A DNA stretch of 64,000 bases from Sphingobacteriales bacterium 50-39. GTDB lineage: Bacteria > Bacteroidota > Bacteroidia > Chitinophagales > Chitinophagaceae. The translations under genes and the position numbers were made by a program. Shown piece by piece: positions 35,651 to 44,228 of the stretch; positions within the stretch are counted from its first letter, which is position 1; the number at the start of each line of letters is the position of its first letter. The notes under the pieces were generated by a model, which saw only the letters and a list, made by a program, of their open reading frames with translations, made no database searches and was not told where the DNA came from. The stretch is from the NCBI GenBank assembly GCA_001898505.1, contig MKTZ01000020.1, positions 1-64,000 on the forward strand, given 5' to 3'.

Positions 35651-37242
35651 CCTTCCATCAGCACGACGAATTCCTGTTCCAATGTCAGGGAGTAAGTATA
35701 GATGTCTTTTATAAAAGCCGGCCCTTTTTCAGCATACCAGGGCATGAAGTTATCGATCCTTTCCTGCAACCCATTCAATGGGAATAAAGCGGAGCGTAAG
35801 GCATGGATATGCCGTTGCTGGTCGGCAAACTTTCTCTTCTCCGCCTTCAACAGTTTTTTCTCCATTTCCTTCAAAGGCCGCAAAGCCTTTGCCTGCAAGG
35901 CTTCCACATGCTGCACCAGCGTTGGGTCGACGGGGCGCGCCCTTTCCTTCAGGGCGCCATAGTACCGCTCTGCTGCCTCCAGCTCCTTCTCCATGCTCAG
36001 CTGCTGTTGCGACTCCCGCCTGACCAGCTCATTCAGCAACGCATCTTCCGGACGGAACAGGTCCTCCACCGCAAGACCTGCATGAAACGTCCGCTCAGCC
36101 CATAGTTTCTCCACCAGCAGGAACGAGTTTCGGAGGATCAGCATGGGAAAAGGTCTTCCATAATGATGAAAGAGATCCTTCAGCTCCATCCAGTACGCGG
36201 TCTCCCCACCTCCACCAATAAATGCGATATTTGGTAGTATGGTCTCCTGGAAAAGTCCCCTCAAAATAACATTGGGGCTAAATCTGTCGGGGTAATTATG
36301 CAGTTCCTCCCGTATGGCCTCCGGTGTAAACTCCAGCGTGGATTCGTGCACCTTATAGACATCCCCTATCTTCTCGATCCTTCCCCGGAGATCCCCTTTC
36401 AAATAGAAGAGGTTGATAGGGCGAGGATTGGCCTGTACCTTGTATGGATCGGGTATGCGTCCAATAGTCTCTTCCACAATGCGACAGGGCGTCTGCTGAA
36501 AAAGATCATCCTCAAAAACGGGTATCATCAGCCGCTTGAGACGGACGCTGTCAGGGATCAGCACCACCAGCCCATATTCGCCAAACAGCCAGTGCAGCAG
36601 ACGCAACGTCGCCGTTTGTATATCGGGACTCTTGAGATAGCACTCCTTTACCTTCTCCATCAGCGGGCGGCCATGGGGTTGTACAGACAGCTCTCCTTCC
36701 ACCCTGTCGATGATCCTTTCGAGTCCCTTTGTGTTCATGCGACCGACAGCTCCCGTTTGTTTGGTTATCCACTCCAGCTTCTCTCCATTGAGATGGATAT
36801 TACCCAACTCTTCGAGATCGGCGTCCTCGCTGCCCATAAAAAAGACGGGCACGAAGTGTTTGTCGGGGATATCCTTGTTTAATTTATCCGCCAGCTTAAT
36901 AGCATGTACGATCTTATAAATAAAATAAAGAGGCCCTGTAAAGATGGCCGGCTGATGCGCCGTACATACGGTGAAAGTATTTTCATCCAGCAGCCTGTCG
37001 ATATTGGCCGTAACCTGCGTTGCGGCCTCCACGGCCTGGTATTGCTCTTTCAACGCCTCGACCAGGGTCTTTCGGTCTACACGCGTCTTCTTGCGCGCCT
37101 CCAGTGAAGCCCGGACCCCTTCCGGGGTCACCGGGTGTTCATAAAAGGACGTCAGTGCGCTGGCCCTGTCCAGATAGTCGGTAATGATCTTTGAAAAATA
37201 GCCTGTCTGCCGGTATGGTAAATGATGCGGATTCCAATCCAT
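35641..37242 (-). CDS. bshC: Bacillithiol biosynthesis cysteine-adding enzyme BshC
   Basis: This 533-residue protein matches BshC throughout: LPYRQTGYFSKIITDYL at the start, CTAHQPAIFTGPLYFIYKIV with HAIKLADKL, PVFFMGSEDADLEELGNI, the central GGGGETAYWMELKDLFHHYG and a C-terminal coiled coil (about residues 400-490). BshC joins L-cysteine to glucosaminyl-malate to give bacillithiol, the low-molecular-weight thiol of many Firmicutes and Bacteroidota. bshA and bshB are not in the window. It is the last gene of a minus-strand run after the hydroxyproline genes, 70 bases apart. No promoter was identified in that gap. Confidence 0.94.
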   Translation of the reverse strand: MDWNPHHLPYRQTGYFSKIITDYLDRASALTSFYEHPVTPEGVRASLEARKKTRVDRKTLVEALKEQYQAVEAATQVTANIDRLLDENTFTVCTAHQPAIFTGPLYFIYKIVHAIKLADKLNKDIPDKHFVPVFFMGSEDADLEELGNIHLNGEKLEWITKQTGAVGRMNTKGLERIIDRVEGELSVQPHGRPLMEKVKECYLKSPDIQTATLRLLHWLFGEYGLVVLIPDSVRLKRLMIPVFEDDLFQQTPCRIVEETIGRIPDPYKVQANPRPINLFYLKGDLRGRIEKIGDVYKVHESTLEFTPEAIREELHNYPDRFSPNVILRGLFQETILPNIAFIGGGGETAYWMELKDLFHHYGRPFPMLILRNSFLLVEKLWAERTFHAGLAVEDLFRPEDALLNELVRRESQQQLSMEKELEAAERYYGALKERARPVDPTLVQHVEALQAKALRPLKEMEKKLLKAEKRKFADQQRHIHALRSALFPLNGLQERIDNFMPWYAEKGPAFIKDIYTYSLTLEQEFVVLMEGHR

Positions 37243-37312
37243 AAGCTAAAAATAGGGATATCAGGCGAATTCCTGGTTACCGCACACCACAACAGACAAG
37301 TGACAGGTTTGT

Positions 37313-38314
37313 TTACAATACCTGAAATCCATATGCATACGGGTCATCGTCGGGATCAATGGTAATGGTGTTATACCCATAGACCTTCGCCCATCCCTCG
37401 ATGCTGGGAACAATGGCTGGCTTACCCGCAACACTCGTCGCCTTCTCTACCCTGCCCGTAAAGCTGCTGCCGATGATGCTCTCATGTACAAAGACATCCC
37501 CCTCCTTTAGTTTGCCTTTGGCAAACCACTGGGCCATCCGCGCGGAAGTTCCGGTCCCGCAGGGACTCCTGTCGATGGCCTTATCCCCATAGAACACGGC
37601 ATTCCGGGCGGTAGCACCGGCATCGATGGTTTTGCCCGTCCACAAAATATGCGTACAGCTGTGGATCGTGGGGTTCTCGGGATGTACGAACCGATTGGTT
37701 TCGTTGATACGTTTGCGCATCACCCGACTCCAGCTAATCAATTGATCAGCAGAATAATGTTCAAGTCCTTTGAAATTTTCCTGTAGGTCTACAATGGCAT
37801 AAAAATTACCCCCATAGGAAACATCCACCCGCAGCTTGCCCAGGTCGGGACATTCTACTTCGACATTCTCCGCCGCAAGGTAGGCAGGGACATTTGTCAG
37901 CTTCACGGACTTTACCTTCTTCCCCTCCTGCCGGTATTCGATCAATACCAGTCCCGCCGGCGCCTCCATCCGGACGAACCCGGGTTTCTTTGGCTGGATC
38001 AGCCCCTCTTCCAGGGCTATGGTAATGGTGCCGATAGTGCCATGCCCGCACATAGGCAGACAGCCGCTGGTCTCTATGAAAAGTACTGCCACATCGTTCT
38101 GCGGATCATGCGGCGGATAGAGAATGCTGCCACTCATCATATCATGTCCTCTCGGCTCGAACATCAGCCCCTTTCGGATCCAGTCGTATTCCTTTAAAAA
38201 ATGCTGCCGCTTCTCGCTCATGTTCTTTCCTTCCAAAACAGGTCCTCCGCCTGCTACCAATCGCACGGGATTCCCACAGGTGTGTGCGTCGATACAGAAA
38301 AATGTTTTCTTCAT
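37313..38314 (-). CDS. 4-hydroxyproline 2-epimerase (proline racemase family)
   Basis: This 333-residue cofactor-independent epimerase has both catalytic cysteines: C89 (PMCGHGTIG) and C252 (DRSPCGTGTSAR). Two Cys identify an epimerase or racemase; the related 3-hydroxyproline dehydratases have Thr at the second site. The N-terminus FFCIDAHTCGNPVRLV is typical for the 4-hydroxyproline epimerases. It would turn trans-4-hydroxy-L-proline into cis-4-hydroxy-D-proline, the first step of hydroxyproline breakdown. It lies 11 bases after the gene for 2-oxoglutarate semialdehyde dehydrogenase, the last enzyme of the same pathway, which supports this assignment. Confidence 0.88.
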   Translation of the reverse strand: MKKTFFCIDAHTCGNPVRLVAGGGPVLEGKNMSEKRQHFLKEYDWIRKGLMFEPRGHDMMSGSILYPPHDPQNDVAVLFIETSGCLPMCGHGTIGTITIALEEGLIQPKKPGFVRMEAPAGLVLIEYRQEGKKVKSVKLTNVPAYLAAENVEVECPDLGKLRVDVSYGGNFYAIVDLQENFKGLEHYSADQLISWSRVMRKRINETNRFVHPENPTIHSCTHILWTGKTIDAGATARNAVFYGDKAIDRSPCGTGTSARMAQWFAKGKLKEGDVFVHESIIGSSFTGRVEKATSVAGKPAIVPSIEGWAKVYGYNTITIDPDDDPYAYGFQVL

Positions 38315-38325
38315 GTTAGATCTGG

Positions 38326-39807
38326 TTATGCGATGGCATTGTCGGTGAGCTTGTCATTCACCATCCTCCAAATGCTCAGGGGATTGCTGTTCTTTAAAGC
38401 GTCCGGCAAAAGATTATCTGCCCAGTTCTGGAAACTGAGAGGACGCACCCAGCGTTTGATGCCATCGGCACCTACCGAAGTGAATCGACTGTCCGTAGTA
38501 GCGGGGAAAGGGCCTCCATGCTGCATGGAAAGCGCCACCCGTACCCCCGTAGGCACACCATTAAGGATAAATCTTCCGCAGATGTCCTGCACATGGTCCA
38601 CCAATCCGGCATGATCCTTCATATCTTTTTCAGTGGCCATCAGCGTGCTCGTAAGCTGTCCTTCCAGATGCTCAGCCACCGTCAGCAGCTCTGCCTTATC
38701 GGCGCAGCGAATGATCAAGGAATAAGGCCCGAACACCTCCTGGTGCAGCAGAGGATTATTAAAGAAAGCCAGGGCCGTGGCCGTTGCAATAGTGGGCACA
38801 CCCTGCTGGTCTTTCGCAGGAACCTCCGACACAGCCACGGTCTCCACCTCTTTTTGCTCCAGCGCAGCCTTTCTCTTTTCTCCATAGGCCTTTGCAATGC
38901 CGGGATGCAACATCGTGCCAGGCGCGATCTTTTTGATGGCATCGCCTAATTCATGGATGAAGGTCTGAAGGTCCTCATTGTCGATGCCGATGATCAATCC
39001 GGGATTGGTACAGAATTGCCCCGTACCCAAAGTAATAGAGCCTGCATAAAGCCCGGCCACCTCTTTGGCGGATTGTTTTAACTTATCAGGTAAAAGGAAG
39101 ATGGGATTGATGCTCCCCATCTCTGCAAATACAGGTATGGGTGTCTTGCGCTGATTGGCCCAGTCAAATAATGCTTTCCCTCCACCATAACTACCCGTAA
39201 ACCCAACGGCACGGGTATGGGGATGCGTAACCAGGGCTTTGCCGGTCTCGAAGCTGGCCCCATGCACATGACCAAATACTCCCTTTGGCAGCCCGCATTT
39301 TTCAACGGCCCTGAAGATAGCCTTTGCCACCAGCTCAGAGGTCCGTGCATGCGCGGGATGCGCCTTCACCACCACGGGACATCCTGCCGCCAGGGCAGAA
39401 GCCGTATCTCCTCCCGCCGTCGAATAGGCGAAAGGAAAATTGCTGGCTCCAAATACCACGACGGGGCCTAACGGCACCTGCATCTTGCGAATATCGGGAT
39501 CGCCTTTGTCGGGTACGGCGGTATCGATCCGCGCCTCCAGCCAATGTCCCGCCTCACAGGCGGCTGCATAACTGGTCAGCTGAAAAATGGTTCTTGCTCT
39601 TTCATTTTTTACCCGGGCTTCGGGGAGATGCGTCTCTTCCATCACTACCCGTATCAGCTCATCTCCGATAGCCTCCATCTCCGTCCCGATGGTCCGCATC
39701 AGATCCGCTCGTTGTTTTAATGTCGTCTTCCGGTATTGTTGAAAAGCCTTCCAGGCTTCCTGCATCACCTGGTCAATTTCCTGTACGCTGGCATCTTTGA
39801 ATGACAT
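38326..39807 (-). CDS. 2-oxoglutarate semialdehyde (2,5-dioxovalerate) dehydrogenase
   Basis: This 493-residue aldehyde dehydrogenase belongs to the KGSADH group. Catalytic E229 (VFAEMGSINP) and C266 (GTGQFCTNPG) are in place, with cofactor motifs VVFGASNFPFAYS and GFTGSYGGGKALF. The NADP-leaning KGSADH types share exactly these EMGSINP and GQFCTNPG signatures. The reaction oxidises 2-oxoglutarate semialdehyde to 2-oxoglutarate, the end of hydroxyproline and of some pentose/glucarate pathways. The adjacent epimerase points to hydroxyproline. It starts 15 bases after the rimO stop, so it may share its transcript. Confidence 0.88.
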   Translation of the reverse strand: MSFKDASVQEIDQVMQEAWKAFQQYRKTTLKQRADLMRTIGTEMEAIGDELIRVVMEETHLPEARVKNERARTIFQLTSYAAACEAGHWLEARIDTAVPDKGDPDIRKMQVPLGPVVVFGASNFPFAYSTAGGDTASALAAGCPVVVKAHPAHARTSELVAKAIFRAVEKCGLPKGVFGHVHGASFETGKALVTHPHTRAVGFTGSYGGGKALFDWANQRKTPIPVFAEMGSINPIFLLPDKLKQSAKEVAGLYAGSITLGTGQFCTNPGLIIGIDNEDLQTFIHELGDAIKKIAPGTMLHPGIAKAYGEKRKAALEQKEVETVAVSEVPAKDQQGVPTIATATALAFFNNPLLHQEVFGPYSLIIRCADKAELLTVAEHLEGQLTSTLMATEKDMKDHAGLVDHVQDICGRFILNGVPTGVRVALSMQHGGPFPATTDSRFTSVGADGIKRWVRPLSFQNWADNLLPDALKNSNPLSIWRMVNDKLTDNAIA

Positions 39808-39822
39808 ATTGATAAAGTTTTT

Positions 39823-41136
39823 TTAACTTTTAACTACTTCCCCTTCCAGGTCATAATCGTAGGCCTTTGTGATCTTCACCTGCACGAACTCTCCGACAGG
39901 AAGCTTCTCCTTACTATGTATGATCACTTCATTATCTACTTCTACCGAGTCGAATTCCGTACGCCCCAACCATCTGCCCGCCTCCTTCTTATCGATGATG
40001 GTCTTGAACACCTGCCCTACCTTCTCCTGGTTCTTCTCATACGATATTTCCTGCTGTACTTCCATGACTTCTTCCGCCCTGCGTTGCTTCTCTGCGGCAG
40101 GCACATCATCGGCCAGGTCGTGCGCGGAAGTCCCTTCTTCGTGCGAATAGGTGAAGATCCCTACCCTGTCAAAGCGATGCTCCTGTAAGAACTCTTTAAG
40201 CTCTTCCACATCCCGCTCCGTCTCGCCGGGGAATCCCGCGATCAATGTTGTGCGAAGGCAAATGCCGGGGACTCTGTCCCGAATGGCGTGAATAAGATCG
40301 GTCATTTCTCCACGGGTGATCTGACGACGCATGGCTTTTAGCATGTTGTCGCTGGCATGCTGCAACGGCATGTCCAGATAATTACAGATATTGTCCCTTT
40401 CCCGCATTACATCCAGTATCTCCAGGGGGAATTTGGAAGGATAGGCATAATGGAGACGTATCCACTCCAGGCCTTTCACATCTGCCAGTCTATGCAGCAG
40501 CTCGGGCAGCATCCGCTGTTTGTAGATATCCAGCCCATAATAGGTCAGCTCCTGCGCGATCAGCATCACTTCCCTGACTCCTTTCCGGACCAGCCCCTCG
40601 GCCTCCTTTACCAGCTCCTCGATGGGCCGGCTCACATGTCCGCCCCGCATCAGCGGGATGGCGCAAAAGGCACAGGTCCGGTTGCACCCTTCCGATATCT
40701 TTAGATATGCATAATGTTTCGGCGTCGCCAGTAGTCTTTCCCCCAGCAGCTCGGCCTTATAATCGGCTTCGAACTGCTTTAACATCAGGGGCAGCTCCAT
40801 AGTGCCAAACCAGGCATCCACCTCGGGGATCTCCTTTTCAAGGTCTTCCCGATACCGGTGGCTAAGACACCCGGTGACATATACCTTGTCCAGGTTACCC
40901 GACTTTTTTAAAGCCACCTGTTCCAGGATAGTATTGACAGACTCCTCCTTGGCCTTGTCGATAAACCCACAGGTATTTACCACGACGATATTGTGATCTT
41001 CTTTGCCGCTCTCATGCACCACATCGATGTCGTTGGCACGCAGCTGCCCGCTCAATACCTCGCTGTCTACCATGTTCTTGCTACATCCTAAGGTGATGAT
41101 ATTTACCTTGTCCCGTTTTAATGTTTTTGACTTCAT
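39823..41136 (-). CDS. rimO: Ribosomal protein S12 methylthiotransferase RimO
   Basis: This radical-SAM enzyme methylthiolates Asp88 (E. coli numbering) of ribosomal protein S12. The 437 residues show the order N-terminal UPF0004 cluster domain (NIITLGCSKNMVDSE, VVNTCGF, VTGCLSHRY), radical-SAM core with CNRTCAFC (three Cys for the second 4Fe-4S cluster) and a C-terminal TRAM domain (about 370-437). The SEGCNRTCAFCAIP and HYAYPSKFP elements separate RimO from MiaB. Its leader region at 41137-41274 is discussed separately. Confidence 0.95.
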   Translation of the reverse strand: MKSKTLKRDKVNIITLGCSKNMVDSEVLSGQLRANDIDVVHESGKEDHNIVVVNTCGFIDKAKEESVNTILEQVALKKSGNLDKVYVTGCLSHRYREDLEKEIPEVDAWFGTMELPLMLKQFEADYKAELLGERLLATPKHYAYLKISEGCNRTCAFCAIPLMRGGHVSRPIEELVKEAEGLVRKGVREVMLIAQELTYYGLDIYKQRMLPELLHRLADVKGLEWIRLHYAYPSKFPLEILDVMRERDNICNYLDMPLQHASDNMLKAMRRQITRGEMTDLIHAIRDRVPGICLRTTLIAGFPGETERDVEELKEFLQEHRFDRVGIFTYSHEEGTSAHDLADDVPAAEKQRRAEEVMEVQQEISYEKNQEKVGQVFKTIIDKKEAGRWLGRTEFDSVEVDNEVIIHSKEKLPVGEFVQVKITKAYDYDLEGEVVKS

Positions 41137-41274
41137 ATCTTTATGTCTGAGACCTTCGTCGGAGCTGCTTCGACACGCTCCTTCTCGGTCGGAACCTACA
41201 GTTCTGGTCGAACCCCTTCCAGGGGTTCCTGTAAGTTCGCAAAGGTACCAACTATTGGGCTATCTTTAGAATAT
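41137..41274. promoter_or_regulatory. Divergent rimO / nhaA control region with hairpins
   Basis: On the minus strand TACCTTTG (41240-41247) is a perfect -7 element that would start rimO transcription about 100 bases before its ATG. On the plus strand TATCTTTA (41261-41268), one base off consensus, precedes nhaA, with TTCG 21 bases upstream. The rimO leader would contain the perfect 8-bp hairpin GAACCCCT-TCC-AGGGGTTC (41210-41228) and weaker palindromes around 41156-41200. The nhaA leader would be only a few bases long. A reading frame crosses the region in frame with nhaA but lacks family similarity. Confidence 0.45.
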
Positions 41275-42414
41275 ATGACTACTCCCGCGCTCACCAAACT
41301 ATTCAGGGAATTTTTCGACAGCGAAAAAGCTGGCGGCCTCATCCTGGTCGGCTGTACGATCCTATCCATCCTTCTGACAAATTCAGGCGCAGGCGAAGGC
41401 TGGCTCCATTTCTGGCATGGCGTCGAACACTGGGTCAATGACGGCCTCATGGCCATATTTTTTCTCCTGGTAGGACTGGAGATAGAGCGGGAACTCTATA
41501 TCGGGGAGCTGGCCGACTTTAAAAAAGCCCTTCTTCCCATCATAGCGGCCATAGGCGGTATGCTGGTCCCGGCAGGCATCCATTTCCTTTTCAATCATGG
41601 CAGCCCTACCCAGAGCGGCATCGGCATCCCCATGGCCACCGATATCGCCTTTGCGTTGGGAGTGCTTTCCCTCCTGGGGAATAAGGTCCCCACTTCCGTA
41701 AAGATCTTCCTCACTGCCCTGGCCATTATCGACGATCTGGGCGCCATCATCGTTATCGCCATCTTTTATACAAAGACCCTCTCCTTCACCTGGCTGGCAT
41801 TCGCCCTGGGCATATTCCTCCTACTCCTGCTCCTGAACAGGTTCAAGGTCAACAAGGTTATGTTTTATATTATTCCCGGCATTGTCATGTGGTATTGCAT
41901 GCTGCGTTCAGGCATCCACGCTACGCTCAGCGGCGTACTGCTGGCCTTTGCCATACCCTTCCGGAAAGCCCCCGCCATCAATCCGTCGGAGACTATCCAA
42001 CATGTCCTTCACAAACCGGTAGCTTTCCTCATTCTACCCTTATTTGCCCTGGCCAATACGGGTATCCTTCTTTCCTCGGGCTGGTCTGCCAGCCTGGGCA
42101 CTGCCAATAGCCTGGGTATCCTCTCGGGACTGGTGCTGGGCAAGCCGCTGGGTATCCTGCTCTGCTGCTGGCTGGCCATCCGTACCGGCCTTTGCCGCCT
42201 GCCCGAAGATATCCGCTGGTCCCATCTTCTCGGCATGGGTATCCTGGCGGGCATCGGCTTTACCATGTCCATTTTTATCACCAACCTTGCCTTCGACGCC
42301 CCTGGCATCATTCAGTTCTCCAAGATCGCCATCCTGGCCGCTTCCCTTCTGGCCAGCCTATTGGGTTTCAGCGTATTAGCTCTTACAGCCAAACTTGGCA
42401 CAGTTTTTCCATAA
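41275..42414 (+). CDS. nhaA: Na+/H+ antiporter NhaA
   Basis: This inner-membrane antiporter has 379 residues from the ATG at 41275 (MTTPALTKLFREFFDSEKAGG, the family's normal start). The twin ion-binding aspartates are in ALAIIDDLGAIIVI. Other signatures are FFLLVGLEIERELYIGEL, PMATDIAFALGVLSLLG and GILAGIGFTMSIFITNLAF. NhaA exchanges two H+ for one Na+ and gives salt and alkaline-pH tolerance. A TAACTTTG at its very 3' end (42412-42419) is probably the promoter of the following gene. Confidence 0.95.
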   Translation: MTTPALTKLFREFFDSEKAGGLILVGCTILSILLTNSGAGEGWLHFWHGVEHWVNDGLMAIFFLLVGLEIERELYIGELADFKKALLPIIAAIGGMLVPAGIHFLFNHGSPTQSGIGIPMATDIAFALGVLSLLGNKVPTSVKIFLTALAIIDDLGAIIVIAIFYTKTLSFTWLAFALGIFLLLLLLNRFKVNKVMFYIIPGIVMWYCMLRSGIHATLSGVLLAFAIPFRKAPAINPSETIQHVLHKPVAFLILPLFALANTGILLSSGWSASLGTANSLGILSGLVLGKPLGILLCCWLAIRTGLCRLPEDIRWSHLLGMGILAGIGFTMSIFITNLAFDAPGIIQFSKIAILAASLLASLLGFSVLALTAKLGTVFP

Positions 42415-42419
42415 CTTTG
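42412..42419 (+). promoter_or_regulatory. Putative -7 promoter element for the small barrel protein
   Basis: TAACTTTG matches TAnnTTTG exactly and lies 16 bases before the ATG at 42436, partly inside the nhaA stop region. No TTTG is found at the ideal -33 distance; TTGG occurs 13 bases upstream. Confidence 0.4.
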
Positions 42420-42435
42420 CTCAAATTGAACAATT

Positions 42436-42921
42436 ATGAGAAAAGCCTTGATTTTATTTTCAGTACTGGCATTTATCACTATCGGAAGAACATCGGCCCA
42501 ATCCATGGGCAGCGACTATCAGACAGCAGTCGGGGTCAAATTCTGGCCCGGATCTATCACTATCAAACACTTTATTCAAGATAATGCGGCCCTGGAAGGT
42601 CTGGCCAACTTCTGGGACCACGGTTTCCGTTTCACTGGTTTTTATGAATTACATGGAGACGTCACCAGCAGCGCTCCCGGTCTGAAATGGTATGTAGGCC
42701 CCGGCGCCCACATCGGCTGGTACAACGGCGGATGGTATCACGGTGATTACTACTACCGCGACGGCGGACTTTCCCTGGGCATCGACGGCATATTAGGTCT
42801 GGAATATAAGATCAATGGCGCCCCTATTGCGCTGAGCCTGGATATAAATCCTTACCTGGAACTGGCAAGTCACACTTATGTCGACGTCTGGGGCGGGCTG
42901 GGTGTTAAATATACTTTCTAA
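42436..42921 (+). CDS. Small outer-membrane beta-barrel protein
   Basis: The protein has 161 residues with signal peptide MRKALILFSVLAFITIGRTSA. The mature part alternates polar and aromatic residues in short strands (AVGVKFWPGSITIKHFI, GFRFTGFYELHGDV, LKWYVGPGAHIGWY, LSLGIDGILGLEYKI) and ends in Phe (GGLGVKYTF), as in eight-stranded outer-membrane barrels. A Tyr/Gly/His-rich surface loop (YNGGWYHGDYYYRDGG) stands out. Many Bacteroidota encode such proteins of unknown role. It has its own probable promoter and shares a bidirectional terminator with ftsY. Confidence 0.75.
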   Translation: MRKALILFSVLAFITIGRTSAQSMGSDYQTAVGVKFWPGSITIKHFIQDNAALEGLANFWDHGFRFTGFYELHGDVTSSAPGLKWYVGPGAHIGWYNGGWYHGDYYYRDGGLSLGIDGILGLEYKINGAPIALSLDINPYLELASHTYVDVWGGLGVKYTF

Positions 42922-42930
42922 ATAGCTCTG

Positions 42931-42989
42931 AAAAGCCCGCCAGTCTGTCCATCGGACAACGAGCCTCCGGCTCGTTTAGGCGGGCTTTT
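42931..42989. terminator. Bidirectional nested terminator between the barrel gene and ftsY
   Basis: The outer stem AAAAGCCCGCC (42931-42941) / GGCGGGCTTTT (42979-42989) encloses the triloop hairpin AACGAGCC-TCC-GGCTCGTT (42958-42976). A- and T-rich flanks on both sides let it stop both convergent transcripts. The right outer arm is the coding sequence for the last ftsY codons (Lys-Pro-Ala), so the terminator overlaps the gene. Confidence 0.75.
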
Positions 42990-43944
42990 CTAATGAGAAT
43001 AAGCTGTCTACGAATTCGTGCTTGTCAAAAACCAGCAGATCCTCCATCTTCTCTCCCACTCCAATAAATTTCACCGGTATTTTGAACTGATTGGCAATTG
43101 CCAGCACCACGCCTCCCTTGGCGGTACCATCCAGCTTTGTAATAGCCAGCGCCGTGACATCCGTGGCGGCCGTGAACTGACGGGCCTGCTCAAGCGCATT
43201 CTGCCCCGTTGAACCATCCAGTACCAGTAGCACCTCATGCGGTGCATCCGGCATGATCTTCTTGATCACACGACTTATTTTACTAAGCTCCTCCATTAAA
43301 TGCGCTTTATTATGCAGCCGGCCGGCCGTATCGATGATGACCACATCCACGTCGCGGGCCACTCCGCTCTGCACCGAATCGAAAGCCACCGCACCGGGAT
43401 CGGATCCCATACCCTGCTTTACGATGGGCACTCCCACCCGCTGGCTCCAGATGGTCAGCTGATCCACCGCCGCTGCCCGGAAGGTATCGGCAGCGCCCAA
43501 TAACACGGACTTGCCGGCCTTCTTGAAATTATACGCCAGTTTGCCAATGGTCGTCGTCTTCCCTACTCCATTCACCCCCACCACGAGGATCACATGCGGC
43601 TTATGTCCGGCAGGCACGGTAAAATCCCGATAGGACTGCTCCGGCGCATCCACCAGCAATGTCTCGATCTCTTCCTGCAATATCCTATTCAGCTCGGACG
43701 TGTTCAGATACTTGTCCTTAGCCACCCGCTTCTCTATCTGTTTGATGATCTGCACGGTGGTATCGACGCCTACATCCGCACTCACCAGGGCATCCTCCAG
43801 ATGGTCCAGCACTTCCTCATCCACCGTGCTCTTGCCAGCGATAGCCTTGGACAGCCGCGACAGGAACCCTTCCTTGGTCTTTTGCAGCCCCTGGTCCAGA
43901 CTTTCTTTTTCCTTCTTGCCGAAAAGCTTATCTAAAAATCCCAT
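42976..43944 (-). CDS. ftsY: Signal recognition particle receptor FtsY
   Basis: This SRP-family GTPase receives ribosome-SRP complexes at the inner membrane. The 322 residues comprise a short amphipathic start (MGFLDKLFGKKEKESL), the N helical bundle (about 20-95) and the G domain with GVNGVGKTTTIGKLA (P-loop), DTFRAAAVDQL, DTAGRL, TKLDGTAKGG and GVGEKMEDL. The long acidic A domain of the E. coli protein is absent, which is normal in Bacteroidota. It lies downstream of rpmB-rpmG-DUF4295 on the same strand, separated by a hairpin terminator. Confidence 0.96.
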   Translation of the reverse strand: MGFLDKLFGKKEKESLDQGLQKTKEGFLSRLSKAIAGKSTVDEEVLDHLEDALVSADVGVDTTVQIIKQIEKRVAKDKYLNTSELNRILQEEIETLLVDAPEQSYRDFTVPAGHKPHVILVVGVNGVGKTTTIGKLAYNFKKAGKSVLLGAADTFRAAAVDQLTIWSQRVGVPIVKQGMGSDPGAVAFDSVQSGVARDVDVVIIDTAGRLHNKAHLMEELSKISRVIKKIMPDAPHEVLLVLDGSTGQNALEQARQFTAATDVTALAITKLDGTAKGGVVLAIANQFKIPVKFIGVGEKMEDLLVFDKHEFVDSLFSLEKPA

Positions 43945-43997
43945 ATAATCTGATTAAACATTAAATGTACCAATGATCCGTAGGTGGAAAATAACGT

Positions 43998-44029
43998 AAA
44001 AAGCTGCCCCTGATCAGAGACAGCTTTTA
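43998..44029 (-). terminator. Terminator after the ribosomal-protein block
   Basis: On the minus strand AAAAGCTG and CAGCTTTTT form a stem around TCTCTGATCAGGGG and end in a T run. It lies between the DUF4295 stop and ftsY and may lower, rather than abolish, read-through into ftsY. Confidence 0.6.
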
Positions 44030-44052
44030 TAAATCTTACTTAACCCGAACAA

Positions 44053-44226
44053 TTACTTTTGAGCCAGGAATTCCTTGATCTTGTCCTTGTGCACAATGGC
44101 TTCCTTGAAGGTATAAGCCCCTGTCTTAGAACTGCGCACAGCGCGGATCACTTTTGTCCAGTTCTTGGCCTCGGCAGCAGCCTTGGCATCCTTCGTTTTG
44201 ATCGCGGTTTTTGCTTGCTTTGCCAT
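44053..44226 (-). CDS. DUF4295 family small basic protein
   Basis: This 57-residue basic protein begins MAKQAKTAIKTKDAKAAAEA and ends HKDKIKEFLAQK. It sits two bases after the rpmG stop. Bacteroidota regularly carry a DUF4295 gene at exactly this place, after L28 and L33 and before ftsY. The conserved link to ribosomal-protein genes and its Lys-rich composition suggest a ribosome-associated role, which is unproven. It is too short for many gene callers; the frame is certain from the context. Confidence 0.9.
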   Translation of the reverse strand: MAKQAKTAIKTKDAKAAAEAKNWTKVIRAVRSSKTGAYTFKEAIVHKDKIKEFLAQK

Positions 44227-44228
44227 GG

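Noticed and set aside
41143-41274. A 44-codon N-terminal extension of NhaA
   Set aside because: The extension is unrelated to NhaA, covers the promoter region and a palindrome, and the family starts at MTTPALTKLF.
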